Below the pieces are notes generated by a model. It saw nothing but the letters and a program-made list of their open reading frames with translations, ran no database searches and was not told the DNA's origin. From Lentinus brumalis (Eukaryota; Basidiomycota; Agaricomycetes; Polyporales; Polyporaceae): DNA of 64,000 bases. Positions 9,965 to 22,794 of this stretch are shown here, in pieces. How positions within the stretch are numbered: position 1 is the stretch's first letter; each line of letters opens with the position of its first letter. The stretch covers positions 1-64,000 of the forward strand of contig MARA01000034.1 of assembly GCA_001792895.1 (NCBI GenBank), read 5' to 3'. Position numbers and translations under genes: made by a program.

Positions 9965-12648
9965 ATGAACATGCCCCCTGCCAAGATCAATGACCCGAAG
10001 ATTCGTGTTGCCAACATCCGCGATGTGTGCGACACCCTTCAATCGGCGTGGCTTGCGCGCCCCGGCCTCAACCATCCTCAACGAGCCAAGTGGGAGGAGA
10101 AGTGTCGCGAGGAGCTGATAGGGCTGAAGGGGCTGGTACGTGGTGTCACCGATCTCACTCCCGTGCCGCCCATCGCCCTTGCCTTCCTCGTGGAACACAA
10201 TCGGGCATACACTGCCAAGGAGCGCAAGTACAATTACGAGGCCATCAATCCTAAGAACAGCTACGACCGTGGAGGGCTGTTTGTGAGGGACGACAGCTAC
10301 AAGTTTCGTCCGAAGGAGACAGGATGGTGGACGGACTTTGGTACGTGCCATACTTCTCGCCCGCACGCCCATTACTTATGCGTTGTGCCTCGTCCATCAG
10401 CCTCTACCACCGCAGCGGCTCCGGCGACAGAGCCCGAAGGGGACCCACAGCCTCGTCGCCAAGAACAGTTCTCCGCCGGCCGCAAGCCATCCAAGAACGA
10501 CCCGAGCCAGAGCGGGGACCGCGCGTTGGCCCGTGAAGGCCAGGGGGATAAAGAGGGAGACACCCTGGATGCAGGCAGGAGGACGCGTGCTCGGACGCGT
10601 GCCTCCCAGCAGGCTGAACCCGTCGGGCCAGTGGTCGCCTCTACCCCGCCCGCTGAGCGCAAGGTCGCACCTGCCACGGTGAAGACTGCCACCACCACCA
10701 AGTCCAAGCCTGCCAGCTTCACCCCCGGGATCGCCCAAGACCCAACCCCTTCCCCCGCCCCCGGCAGCGCTGCCGACGAGGCATGGGATCCCGCATCGCA
10801 GCATATTGTGGACGCTTGGCTGCGAACGGTACGTTGCCGATCGCTCCTTATGTTCTGCTGATACTCACACCTCCATCAGCCCATCCCATGCAAGCGCTGT
10901 GCGGCCTCCGGCCAATCATGCCGCGTGAACCTGGTGCATGGAGTCGCGTGCAATCGGTGCACGAAGTCGAGCGTGGGATGCAGCTATGTCGCGAAGCAGC
11001 CTGAAGCAGGCACGAAATGGACCTACGACCAACGGCGCTGGATCCTAGTCATGTGGGCCCGAGCTGCAACGTCTAAGTCTCCCCACCCGTGCGATGCGTC
11101 CAGCAAGTTCAAGGGAGATTTCTCCCCTCCCTCTTGGTTCTTGGACGCCCTCCAACGCGCCCGCGGCAAGGACGACGAAGGCTCGAGCAAGCGCACAAAG
11201 CGAACTCGGGCGGAGTCTCCCGCCCCTGTCAAGCGTCGGGCGACAGCACCCACCTCTGACTTGGAGGACGACAGCCCTGCCCCCAGGGCCCGATCCGCCC
11301 CGGGTACGCGCAAACGGCAGACACGAGGAAAGGGTGTCGCGACCCGGCCTAAGCGGGACGAGGACTACTACCAGGAGGAGAGCCGGGAGAGCGAGGATAG
11401 TGGGAGCGAACATGCGAGCGAGTCGGAAGACGAGGCTAACATCCGCCCGGCGAAGCGTCCTCGGACGGATTCTCGCGGAGGCAGCGTAGTCCCGCCGACG
11501 CAAAGTAAGTGCCCCACATCTGTGATACTCCAAAGCTATTGACTGACTGCCCAGGGTCTTGGAAACATCTGCGTAACGTAGAGGACATCCTATGTCAACG
11601 ACAGGATGCCTCGTACGCACCCAAGCGGGAGAACAGCGGGCAGGGTGTCGGCGCGTCGGCCGGATTTGCCGCTGCGCAATGTGCGCCCGACATCGGGATG
11701 GACCCGGTCGAATACACGGCCGTCATAGGGCCCAGGTCGGCCGCTGTGTTAGCCCCGGCAGGCCCCTCGGGCCCTCCCGCGCACCCCAAGCTCGACGGCA
11801 ATCAGTCGGCGTTTCTCGACGCGCGCCTTGCGGCAGTATGGGAGGCAGTCGCGCGCCAGCAGGCGGCGCACAATGCGCTGAGAGAGGAGACCCGTCGGGA
11901 GTTCGACAGCCTCAAGACCGCTCTTTCGGGGGCCTACCTCGACGTCGAGAACGTCACCCGTGAGCGCGACCACTTCCGTCAAGAGACCGCGGCAAAGACG
12001 GTTGAAATCGCGCAGCTCCGCATTGAGCTGCGCGAGCTGCAGGCTCGCCTAGCCCATGCAGCCTCTGACCCCTCGGCGGCGAACGACGCAACGGAAAGGC
12101 TCGCCAGGTTGGCCTCGTACGAGCGCACAGCTCCAGAGGCGACCGGTGTCCCAGCTAATCCGCCCGACGGTGCTTGCCCCGACCCGATGGAGGGCATCGA
12201 GCCAAGTGCGGTGCTCTATCGCACCGGCGATTCCGCTCCCCCTCCCCTTAGCAATCTTCCATGCCCGTCGACGACCGATGCTTCCGCCGTGATATCACCC
12301 GCGCTCACCCCGGAGACCCTGGGCGCTGAGGGTCTTGCCGTTGGCTGCGAACGTGCAGATCGCGGCCTGTTCCTCTCGCAAGAGGCGGGCCTTCAGCCAC
12401 AGACCGCATCGGGCGGCATGGATGAAACGGACACCCTCACAGAGGCAGTCTCCGCACGGTCCGACGGCCTGACAGCGCTGTCAGCATATGAATCGTCGAC
12501 CGACAGTACTCCGCAAGCGTCCCGCGCAAACTCGGAGGCCCGAGTGTGCGAGGAGCCGGTTCCGTGCCAGGAACTCACGATTAAAGTGGGCGCAGACAGT
12601 TCCGCGGGGCCTGAGGATTTGGAGGAGGGCGAACTTGGGGAAGCCTGA
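9965..12648 (+). CDS. KDZ-element protein B (E1 copy): zinc-cluster and coiled-coil protein
   Basis: Four exons (9965-10340, 10401-10828, 10880-11504, 11555-12648) encode about 840 residues. The N-terminal 125 residues are helical and conserved (ANIRDVCDTLQSAWLARPGL…VEHNRAYT). A basic low-complexity linker follows. Next comes a six-cysteine cluster with spacing C-x2-C-x6-C-x9-C-x2-C-x6-C at about residues 272-302, which resembles fungal Zn(II)2Cys6 clusters that bind CGG-containing DNA. The block KWTYDQRRWILV follows directly. After a Ser/Arg/Glu-rich nuclear-type region there is a predicted coiled coil at about 563-645 (FLDARLAAVWEAVARQQAAH…ELRELQARLAHA). The tail is acidic. The inference is a nuclear DNA-binding dimer that regulates or bridges the element. 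It is intact in E1 and frameshifted in E2. Confidence 0.72.
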
Positions 12649-13108
12649 GACTGGCGTACGTAGTGACCACATATTGCGGCCCGCCTGTACAATACAATTA
12701 TCTTGGTCTCCACGACTGAGCAGGCTGTACGCCCACGCGAAGCAGAGAGCAAACTGGAGGTGTGTCGACCTCACCTGAATACCCATGTGGGCCTGAGGTG
12801 GCGACCCAGGTTCACTTGACATTATTCCGCCCGAACGAGCCTACCTCGGCCGAGCTATTCCAGTCCGCCCGAACCAGCTTTCGCCCGGATTGAGCCAATG
12901 CGCCCGAGCACGCTCGCCTGGCTCGGCCCTATGTATCGCCCGGTTGGAGCTCATCCGCCAATGAAATGCAGCCGTCATGAGGTGGTGAGACCCAGGATGC
13001 CATAAAACAAGCTACTAGTACAAGGGGCGGAGTATTCTACGGGATCACAATAGTGAGAGCGGGGTAAACATATGCGGCATTATCAACAGATCACGGCTGC
13101 GTGCCACG
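12649..13108. other. Convergent intergenic gap B/C with TCGGGCGG motifs
   Basis: No gene is seen. The stretch lies between the 3' ends of B and C and holds several copies of the CpG-rich word CCGCCCGA / CGCCCGA (near 12,830, 12,860, 12,880 and 12,900). The word is also scattered through the rest of the element. Confidence 0.55.
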
Positions 13109-16100
13109 TCAAGCTTTGTTCCGCAATGATCTCCGCAGGGGTGCCGGAGGGAGAGCAGGGGGCGAGGGGGGAGGGGAGCCGTTGTCCATGACCACGTCCT
13201 CGTCGAGCTGCGGGTCCATCGGTTCGGCTTCCTTGGTGGGCGGATCGTCGGCCGTCTCCTTGTTGGCCGTCGCGTGGGCCTTCTTTGCGAGCGCGCGGGC
13301 CTTCTTGCTTGGGGACGTCTTCCGAACTTTCTTCGCAGGGGAAACCATGTCCTGGCCGTCCTCAGGGCCCACGCGAGGCGGAGGTGCTTGATGAGTTGGA
13401 GCGACAGACGAGCGCCGCGACGTCGCAGACAGATCCACATAGCATTGCTGCAGTGGGCGAGGATGACGTTGGCCCGCCTTCCCAGCACGAGAAATCGACG
13501 AAGCTGGCGCAATGACCGACCCCGCACGGGACGCGACATTGCCGGTCACTGCCATCTCGACCTCGTCCGCGGATGAGCGGCCAGCGGACGCAGCTGCTTT
13601 GGACTTGCCGGAGGTGTTACGAGCGAAATTTGCCGGTCGAACACCAGGAGGGGCACCCCGCTTGCCGATGATACGGGCGGCCTTCCGACTGACCGGGCCG
13701 ATCGGGGCATCAAGGATATCACCACCAGGGTGCTGCGATGTCGTGCATAGAGGAAGGATGATCTCCAACGCGTCCGCCAAGGAAGACTTTGTGCTGCGCA
13801 AATAGTCGGGTGCCCCTCCTGGAACCTCGGAGTCAGAGTCGGGTTCGCATTCGTTGCCCGCGTAGATGTCGCGCAACGTGAGCCCGGTTACTAAAGCCCA
13901 TTGCTGCGTCTCAGAAGCGGAGGAGGTGGGGGTCGGAGCGTGGTCGGAGATCCAGTCGGTGATCTTAGCCCAGCTCCGTCTCGTGGCATGGTAATGGCTA
14001 GGGACGCCCCAGCAATCCGAGTCCCAATTCGCCCAATCAGTGACTTGCGGATCGCGGAGGTACGCGCGACGTCGGAACTAAAGGAGGTGTAAGCTGGGCA
14101 CAAGCACCGCAGTAGCAGCGTGTACGCACCATGTGGCGCCAGCTCTTTAAGAACTCTCGCCAGGCGAGCTCGGTGTTGAGGACCCAAAGGAAGGGCAACA
14201 CGCGCTCAGGGTCGTTGTCAACCCAGCTAGGAGGGCGACCCGTCGCCGCATCCATGAGGGCTCGACGGGGTGGCACTCGGGCCAGGCTGAGTCCATGGCG
14301 CCCGGACGGGACATCGTCCCATGGCCCGACAACATGCGGGACTGCGTCTGGCCCGGGCGTGTCATCGGGCGATCGTTCGGGCGGATGGGGCTCTTTCGGC
14401 CGGATGGCGAGCCGAGGACGGGGTTTGGGTTTCGGGCGACTTGGCCCGGCGACCGGGTTGCCCTCAGCATCGAGCCCATTGGGCACCACAGCGGTACCAG
14501 GCTCCGAGACATTAAGGTTAAAGGTCTCCTCCTCTTCCTCGGCGTCGTTGTAGACCTCCAGGTCGTCGGGGGAGTCGTCGTCCTCAAGCTCCGGCTCCAC
14601 CTCACCACCCGAGCCCACGCCCGAGGACTCGGCGCTGGCCGACTCGTCGCCCGCCTTGGCCTTCCCCTTGCCCTTGGGATCCGTCTTGGGTTTGCTGGCA
14701 GCCTTGCCGTTGTCCTGCTTGCTGATCCCCTTTCCGGCGGTCTTTGAGGTGGTGCCGTCCTTCGTTCCCTTCCCTGCCTGCTTGGTCTTCTTCGTCTTCC
14801 GCCCTGGGGCCCGCTCTGGGGCGTCTTCCTCTTCGTCGCTGGTGCTGTCATTGAGGGTCTTACCCAGCCCAAACGCTCCCGGGGGCGGGGCGCGCTTGGT
14901 GCGAGCAGCGTGGCCCTTTCGGGTGCCTTTGACGATGTGCTTCGGGCGGGGAGCCGTCCCGTACGAGGCCCGGAGCCGTTCGCCTGCATCCTCGCCCTGG
15001 CCGACACGCTTCCACCAATGCGTCCAGTGGAAACGATCCTCCAGACTCGCGCCGGCTGCCTGCAGATCGAGTATGTGCACCCACAGCTCCTTCACGCGCT
15101 TGGCCACCATACGCATCGGGTTCTGGAACACGAAGTCGTCCGGGATAGCCTCGGGCGGAATGTACTGCGCGGTGTCCTTGGCGACCGCGGTCCAGGCGAC
15201 CTGCGCGTCCTTGATGCCAGAAGCCGAGGCTGCGGAGTCAGTTAGCAGAGCGAACATCAGGGATGTACTTGCGGACTCATCACTCACCCCAATGCAGCGT
15301 CAAGAAGGTATGCAGGACAACGTTAATGTCTTTTCCGTGCCGGAACTCTTGGATGGGCGGGAGGACGGGGGTTCCGTCATCAAAGAAGAGGAATTCGTGA
15401 GGAGCAGGTGCTGCGCGTGGGGCGTCCGGGTCGTCGCGGTGCTGGTCCGGGTGGAAGCACGTAGAGCAGTAATCTTGCCAGCTCCGCTTCGGCTTTTTGG
15501 TCCCCCAGATGTCGTAGGTCGGGATCTTGCGATCGCTGGCGTGCCAAATCATACTAATGTCATGTCTGCCCGAATTTGTATGTGAGTAAGTGCGTCAGCC
15601 ATCGGCCAGATAAAGTACATACGTTCCGTGGCCCATCTCATCATCCTTGTTGAGTACGCAGAACTCCAAGCGGCCGAGGGCGCCGCACTGATCGTGAATC
15701 CAGAGGATGAACGTCTGGATCCAGTCAGCCAGGCGTTTCTCCGCAATACTAGTTGAGAGGGTGAGCACTGTGTCCTGGCGGAGGGTGCTTTAGAGACCAC
15801 AAATACTCACAGTGCACGTAGCTCGGGATCCGGACCCTCGTCCGTCCACTTGTCCGCTTGTTCCTCGTAGTCGGCCTGCACGTCTTCGGTGAGCTCGTTC
15901 CAGAGCTCAGAGCGCGCGACGTTGATGGCTACTATGCGGATCTTGCCCTCTGCGCGGAGCTCCGCGATGCGCTCGGCGATGCGCTTGTCCTCCTTGATGT
16001 AGAAGACGTCCCTCCCGGTCCACGCAGTCTTGAGGGCCTTAGGGAGGCGGGTGTCGCGGTTGGCCGCACGGTTGGAGAGCCACATGCCCATTTTCTGCAT

Positions 16101-16385
16101 GATCAGATGAGTCACCGGGTCCTGCAGCGACACAACGATCCGGCACAGTGTGCTTACCCCTCTGAGATACCCCCGAGCCCAGACGTTCTTCGGGTCGATC
16201 TGCCGCACCGTGAGGAAGTCCGTGATGAGCTCCTCCTTGAGGGTAGCCTTCTCGTCGCGGGACTTTTTCGGCCAAGACACCAATGCACCGCGTAGAGAGT
16301 CGACCTCACGCGGCGTGAACGCGACGTCCGAGTCGTCGGTGGCCTCTGGCGGGGGGACAGGAGGGGGTGTACCGTCTTCAGACAT
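13109..16385 (-). CDS. KDZ-element protein C (E1 copy), unknown large nuclear-type protein
   Basis: Six exons on the minus strand (16158-16385, 15811-16094, 15623-15748, 15288-15553, 14130-15229, 13109-14077) encode about 990 residues. Exons 1-4 have the same lengths as in the E2 copy (228, 284, 126, 266), which strongly supports the model. The N-terminal part is helical and HMG-box-like in feel (ARSELWNELTEDVQADYEEQADKW), but this is not certain. The middle has C-x2-C-x2-P-x2-H (CSTCFHPDQH) and then FHWTHWWKRVGQGEDAGERL. A long Lys/Glu/Ser-rich disordered region follows. The last exon has the tryptophan-rich block VTDWANWDSDCWGVPSHYHATR. The family is unknown to me. It is divergent from gene D across a gap of about 500 bp. 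Confidence 0.72.
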
Positions 16386-16882
16386 GTTGAGAGAGTTGGC
16401 TGTGAGGAGTACGAGTTGAGATGGACAAGGAGTGTTCGATGTCGCAATGTAGAGCCTCACAGACCTGGCGTGCTATATATATGTAAGAGCACCGATGCCT
16501 GCGACTGCTCATGTATCAGCATGCCCACGCAATGGCCTTGAAAGATAGTTACTGTGAAGGCCACTCCGGGCGTCGAGCGCGCCTGTCACGGTGGCCGTGA
16601 TGGGCACGAATGTAGTTCTTCACAATGACACGGCGCTGGAGGAGTACTACACCAAATCGGACACCGGCGGTCCATGCCCACGAGGCTTACTGTCTGAATT
16701 CATATCAACGAGCAATCCAGGTAAGGGCGATGCGATGCAGGAGCAAGAAGGTGGGATACACATGGCGCGCTTCCCTCGAGGAAACCTCGAGGCGCTACCC
16801 AAGCGCACAACTGGCAGTGACTTGTACAACGTACTTGCCTCCGCCGACAGTTACCGCGGACCTCGCTGATCGTCGCCTCTGC
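16386..16882. promoter_or_regulatory. Divergent promoter region between C and D
   Basis: Genes C and D point away from each other across about 500 bp, so both promoters must lie here. Part of the right half may be coding: LEEYYTKSDTGGPC-like sequence near 16,640-16,680 weakly resembles REELYQHRSERPIF just upstream of the D start in E2. D may therefore have a longer N-terminus than called. A TATATATA stretch is near 16,473-16,481. Confidence 0.45.
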
Positions 16883-18198
16883 ATGGAGCTGGCCTGTGTT
16901 CCCTGTCCCTCGTCACACTGGGAATATCTCGACGATGTCTCCCAATTCCTCCTGGATCTGTTCAACGCTGTCCGTCAGGGGGAAAAAGCTTGGATGGCAG
17001 CTGATCGTCTCACCGGCTCTCGACGAAAGACATGGTCTGCAAACCTGGATGAAGATTTGATTCGAGCTGCCAAGGTACTGGCTTCCGCATGGAAATTCAG
17101 AGGTCAGCCCGCATATATCAACATAAGTAGTGCGCACTACTAACCCAGTCCAACGTCAGTGCCGTTGGACTGGGATGCCGACGACCTCTGCGCATATATG
17201 TCGAAAAAGCCCACAGGTTTGAATGTGCAATACGAAAACGATCTCTTGCAAACCTTCCCGCCCTTCTGCGGCGTGCAGAGCGTCCATGCGCAGAACATTC
17301 CGATCCTCATGCGACCTGGGATCATCGTCGATAAGTCAGGCAAGGTGCTAGCTTGGGCACTGCCAAGCATCCTTTCGAAGAAACGCCAGGTGTGTCTACC
17401 TCCCGTGCACCGTGCAAGAGCCTAAGTCAAACGGACATGCAGCGCGATACACTCGCGGCGACGAGCACCCTCAAGGGGGAGCTGCGAACAGTAGGCCAGA
17501 CTCCCAAAGACGGAGAGAATCCACTGCTGCGTTGGCGAGTCGCTCCGACGTTCTATCGCGAAGGTCCGAGGAGATGGCCGGCTGGAAGCTGGCTTGCCAC
17601 GCCAGGTGGGTACGCCATGGGCCACAAGGTATGTACCTTCGTCTTTGCCCCTCGATCTGCGCCTGACAGATCGCAGACCTCCAGATTTCAGCCCTCTCCC
17701 AGCCGCACCCTGCGTTCCATACCAGGGCAGACATGGGCGCAGCAGATGAGGGAATGCGGCGCGCTGGTCAGCGCCATTCTCCGCGTGGTGCACCCCGAGA
17801 TGTACACGGCCGGCAAGGAGTCTCTGACCCGGATGGGTGCCGATCCTTCCATCGCAGAGGCCCTCGAGACCTGGCCGACTGTCTTCAACAATGTTCAGAT
17901 CATAAGCAACCGAGCAACACCCTTCCATCGCGATAGCAGCGGCGCGCCGCCGTGGTTTGATATTCTCATGACCTTGGGCACTTACCAACGTGCCGAGCTG
18001 GTCTTGCGTAGTATTGGCGTTCAGATAGGATACAAGCCAGGCACAATCGCGCCCATCTGCAGCCTTTTGCTTCAACATGGCGTCGGACACGTCGGCGGAG
18101 ACCGCATTTGCTATTCATGGTTCATGTCGGAAGCGGTTCATCGCAACTTCCATGTCCCCGAAGTGTCTTACATGCGAGCTGACTACTATTCCGAGTAG
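16883..18198 (+). CDS. TET/JBP-type 2-oxoglutarate/Fe(II) dioxygenase D (E1 copy)
   Basis: Four exons (16883-17102, 17160-17389, 17443-17628, 17677-18198) encode about 385 residues. Exon 4 carries the double-stranded beta-helix core. ISNRATPFHRD supplies the H-x-D iron pair (about H296, D298). WFDILMTLGTY..AELVL.S.G…KPGTI follows, and LLQHGVGHVGGDR supplies the distal iron histidine (H346 or H350) and the 2-oxoglutarate arginine (about R355). This arrangement matches TET/JBP enzymes, which oxidise 5-methylcytosine or thymine in DNA. Such genes are known to be linked to KDZ transposons in mushrooms. The N-terminal part (SSHW.Y.DDVSQFLLDLFNAVRQGEKAW) is a family-specific helical region. The start is the ATG at which E1 and E2 become alignable; a longer N-terminus is possible. 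It lies directly upstream of the transposase on the same strand. Confidence 0.8.
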
Positions 18199-18382
18199 AA
18201 AATGACATGTGCCATTGGTTAATTGCAACACCACATTGGCCCGCCGCAAGTCTGGCGGGGCGGCCGCCGGCCCCGCTTAGATCAGAGTCTCTGTAAGTGG
18301 CTTCTACCTCAGGCGACTGCTTAAAAGCCCGGCGTATGCGCGACAGAGCTCGTCACATCCAACGTGCACCCAGCTCACTACC

Positions 18383-21300
18383 ATGCCTCACCGCGGTATT
18401 CGTGTGAAGACCTACCACTACACCGCCGAGAGGGAGGTGACTCAAATCAAGTCCCGCCGCGGTCCTCGGTATGCTCTCCGTCGGCCTGCAGCCCGCCCCG
18501 CCCCCTCCACCAATGCGGACCCGCCCCGATTGCGGCCAGCCGGGATTCCACGGCCACCAGGTTCGACTCTGCCTATTGCTGACATGCAGGGAACGGCTTT
18601 CACGTTTAGTATGGAATCTTCGAATTTATTCCGTATGGTGAGTCGTTCATCAGCAACCTCGGCCCGAGATCTGAGCATCTTTGAAGCGACCGAACGACTA
18701 TCAGCGCGAGTGGATAAGAACACGTAGGGACACCTACCTCCACGAGCTGTATGAAATGGAGGGCCACAAGGACGGTACTTTGTGTCGGTGCGGTAAGCCA
18801 GCTCTATGGCGTTGTCAGGAGTGTATCGGCCATAGCCCCACATGCTCGCATTGTCTCCGCGATGCTCACGCACTCCTTCCCCTCCACCGGGTCGAGTTCT
18901 GGGCAGAAACGTGTTGGCGGGCCGCCTGGCTTCGCACAGTAGATGTACAGATACATCTTGGACATGGCGGTGGCCCTTGCCCATCCCTGCAAGATGTTCC
19001 TGCCGCCGGTCCCACCACCCTTGCGCCAGTAGACGAGTCGGCTCTCAGCGCGGCCGACACATCCAACAATCCACCTATAATACCCACCTCGCCCGCCAAT
19101 CGCCCCGTACTTCCGCTTCCAAATCGCGGCTCTCCTCGACTTCCCTCCCCGGCCGTTCGCCGTCCGCTGCGTCGCTCGCACAGTGCCCCGCACCTTTCGG
19201 GCGAATTGTTCCGGGCGCGTACAGCGCCGATTGGAGACCCGCCCGAACGTTCGCCCGACTCAGTGGCGGCCGAGAATACACCCGGCCCATCCGCGGCGGG
19301 CCGTGTCGCCAAGCGAACGGCTGCCCAGGCAGGCCTCGAAGACCCAGAGATTGATCCCAGGAGTACCGCCCCGGAAGCGCATGGTCGTTTGGAGCAGGCC
19401 CAAGAATACGAGGATGATGAATTTGAGGAGGACGAGGACGGCGAGGACATGGAAGCCACTCGTTTTGACGTCCAGCCCGACGACGCGTTCGATATGCCTC
19501 GTGTCGGGGAGGAGGTGTTAGAGCCGTTTCCTGCCTACGGCGCTTTGGAGGCACGCCAGCCTCGCTATGGCTCTACCCTGAGCATGGTCGTCGTCGATGT
19601 GAGTGGAGTACATGAGATCCCCGTAGTGTTCTGCGCTTGCGCCGACGCTGCTACTCGCGATATCCAACTCATGCGTATGGGACTATATCCCGCCACATGG
19701 CGGCGACCCCAGACCGCATTCACATTCCGTGTCCTTGACGACTTCCTCCTCACCAACAAGGAATGCAAAACTCCTTGTCTTTCCTACTACAGCCGGTTGC
19801 GACGCATTACCAGCGACACGTTCCCTCACATGGTGCCGGTGAGTCGCTTTCACCATTCGGCCCGAGTTCAGACCGCTAATGGTCAATCACTCATAGGACC
19901 GGTATCGGGATCTTCTCCGTGTCTCCAGACAATGGCGCAACCTGAAGGCCCGAAAGCTGGCCGGCATTGGTTTCCCCAATGTCCCTGCACCAGGTCCGGG
20001 CGCATTTGCGATCAAATGCCCGGCATGCCCCCGGCCGGGCGTCAACATGGCGCCGGGATGGGAGAACGACGAGGATCGGTGAGCAGTGTCGCATCGACGA
20101 TCGTATGCACGCTCCGCGCTGACTACGTGGATTTAGGTGGAAGCATGCCGCTTCAGTGATTATGGATGGCAATTTCAGCGCGCAGCACATGAAGATGAAG
20201 AACCCAGAAGATGATGTTCGCTTCGCTGACGGCCATGGGTACATGGTGACCAGTGGGCCGTACAAGGATCATCTGACAACGGCTTGCAAGCCCAAACGAC
20301 AGGTGAGAGACAGCACAGGACGCACCTTCCAGATCTACTCTCATTAACCGAACCGCCGTAGAAACTCGAATGTAACGAGCATCGTGCAGTCATCGGTGGT
20401 GCAGCCGAGCGAGGGCACCTCGAGGCCACGGGTATTGGAGCAGCCTGCTGCAGTCGCCACGGTTTTTTTGTGCCGCACTGTGCCGTTGACTTTCAGAAAG
20501 GAGAACAGTGAGCATAGTTATCGCCCGATCGACCCGAGACTCACATCCACTTCGACAGGCAGAGGAACATGGATTACTGTTTATTTCAAGTTTCCGAATA
20601 CCTCAGCGGCATTCTGCTACTTCTGGTACTGTATGACGTCTGGTGCTTCTACTACAAGCACCTTCTCTGGCGATTCTCGCAGAGCCCGGCTCTCTCGCTC
20701 CCGCCGAACCTCACAATTACTGGCGGAATCGGTCAGTTCCACGTGCACGCACACCGTCACGAATGTTACCCCAGGTTCTCTCCCAACTTTATTCCTGGCG
20801 CCGGACAACAGCTCATCGAGTTCATCGAGCCGTTGTGGATCAACACAAACGACGTATCGGGAAGCGCCCGGGGTATGTCCACGGGCCATCGGCAGGAGTT
20901 CCTCGACGAGCACATGAACGACTCAAACTGGTACAAGCTAACTCGCATTGGTGCGTTTAAATGTGATTCTGTCATGTGCCCGTCCTGAAGTGCATGTTTG
21001 AACAGCCGTCGCGCTCACACGCAAGTGGGAAACGGCTTGCGAGAAGATCGGGCCAGCATTCCAGGCCTTCGACGATCTCACCAAAAACACGTCGTCGGAG
21101 AAAGTGCAAGCCTGGACGCGACTCGCCGAAGACGCTGCTCGCGAACGGCACAACAACTACGAGGCGATGGACATCTATGAAGTACAGAGTGTGAAGCGTA
21201 AGCAATCACGTATTTCCCAGCCGAGCCTACAGGGATCCTAATCCTGTACGCATGTGCGGACGCAGTCCCGACACAGCAGCAAATTCAGCTTGAACTGGTG

Positions 21301-22566
21301 CAAGGGGAAAACAACCGACGCGGCACGCAGGTCGGCGTTGCGGCATGGATAGTCTCGGGCCTCAAGCTTGAAGAAGCGAAGTAAGCAGTTCCCCTTCACG
21401 GCCCGGTGTATACTCCTCTGAGATCTGCAAAGGCTTGGTATCGCCGCAAAGGCTCGCACGGTTCTGGCCTCAAGTCCCGTGGGCGAGCGGCTGACACTGG
21501 AGCAGATGCGAAGCAAGTTGTTCAAGGACATCGAACGCTTCCACCAGAAATCGCGCAAGTTCCTCACGGCCGATGCAATAAGCGCTTTTCTTAACGTTCC
21601 AAGGGACCACTCGGCACTTGGCGCCGAGTGGGACGAAGTGGAGCTCACCGCCTTCGGGGCTACTGGCGGCGGCTCACGGGGCGAGGCCGAGGATGGCGAG
21701 GATGTTCCAGCCGTCGCCGAGCGAGCTCAGCTTTATCTCCCGTCGACCCTTGGCGCCCTAGCGTGCGCTGCGTACGGCCTCACGTCGTTAGTCAAATCTG
21801 AGCGGCAGTTGCGCGTCGGGCAGATGAACGACGCTCTCCATGCAATTCGGGTTGGGATCGGCTACAAGTCGTATCTCTACCGCACCTCCGTCCGTGCCGC
21901 AAACTCACAGAAGAAGAAGCTCCGCAGCTTCGACGACGTGCATGTTGCAGACGCGGGCATCCTCTCAAACGCCAGGGTATACGGAGTTGCACGGACCTCT
22001 CTCCTGCGTCTCTACGATACAACCATTCCCGAAGATGCGGAGGAGCTTGACCGCATGACCGCCCGCTTCCGTCCTCTGGACCGCAAGAAGGACCTGACAG
22101 CCAACACTGCTATCATCGAGAGCACTACTCGTGGTCTCAGCCATCTCCACTTGCCATGGTTCTGGTACCTCGACGCCGGCACTGGGGAAGCCGAAGGTTC
22201 TTGGACTGACGAAAGTAAGTAACATCCCTCCCACCGGCATGTATGGCGGCTCACCCACCCGGTGCAGTGTATCGGGTCGTGTGGCTTCGTGGGTATGCTA
22301 GGAAGGCGCGATGGGAAGAAGAAGTTGTGCTGGTATATCTGGAGATGATCCGAACCGTAGAGGCCCTGGAGTTTGAGGCGCGCATCTGGGAGGGAAGAAC
22401 CATCGGTGATAGGGGCGGAGGGTATGTCGCTTGGGCAGCGCATCAAGCTCATCTTTGGAGGTCTCTGCGGTCGCACGCCGCTGGCCTCTTTGACCGGGTA
22501 CGAGCATCGCATCAGCCCCAGTGCACCTCCGCTATTATTGCTAGAACCATTCCGAACTTTGCTTGA
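18383..22566 (+). CDS. KDZ transposase with CxC2-like cysteine cluster (E1 copy, intact)
   Basis: Ten exons (18383-18637, 18687-19838, 19897-20078, 20137-20302, 20362-20507, 20559-20950, 21006-21197, 21266-21380, 21433-22214, 22268-22566) join in frame to about 1,226 residues. The cysteine cluster at about 118-152 reads C-x-C-G-K-P-A-L-W-R-C-x2-C, then C-x2-C and two histidines, the CxC2-type KDZ-associated module. The block GVHEIPVVFCAC…LYPATWRRPQTAFTF is the hallmark KDZ region. The DDE residues are D540 (IMDGNF), D660 (LYDVWCFYYKH) and a glutamate in LIEFIEPLW (E721/E724). A long helical C-terminal region follows. No stop or shift is seen, so it could supply transposase for E1 and in trans for E2. 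Gene F follows after about 230 bp. Confidence 0.88.
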
Positions 22567-22794
22567 GCTGTATGTACACGAACGTGTGGAGCGATCCTGC
22601 ATACGCAGTACCATTCGGGCGGTTCCTTCGGGCGGCTGCGGTGGCTCTCGGGCGGTTTCTTCGGGCGGTCAGTTAACTGGCCATTAATCGGGCGGCGGCC
22701 TATCGTGGCCAATCAGATAGCCATTGGCGCTGGCCCAAGGCGTGCTGACGACGCCCCATCACTAGTGGCAGGCTTGCACTATTCCCTCACCGAA
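22567..22794. other. E-F intergenic gap with clustered TCGGGCGG motifs
   Basis: About 230 bp between the transposase stop and the F start. Four close copies of TCGGGCGG occur between about 22,613 and 22,692, the densest cluster of the motif in E1. This may be a regulatory or protein-binding patch upstream of F. Confidence 0.5.
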
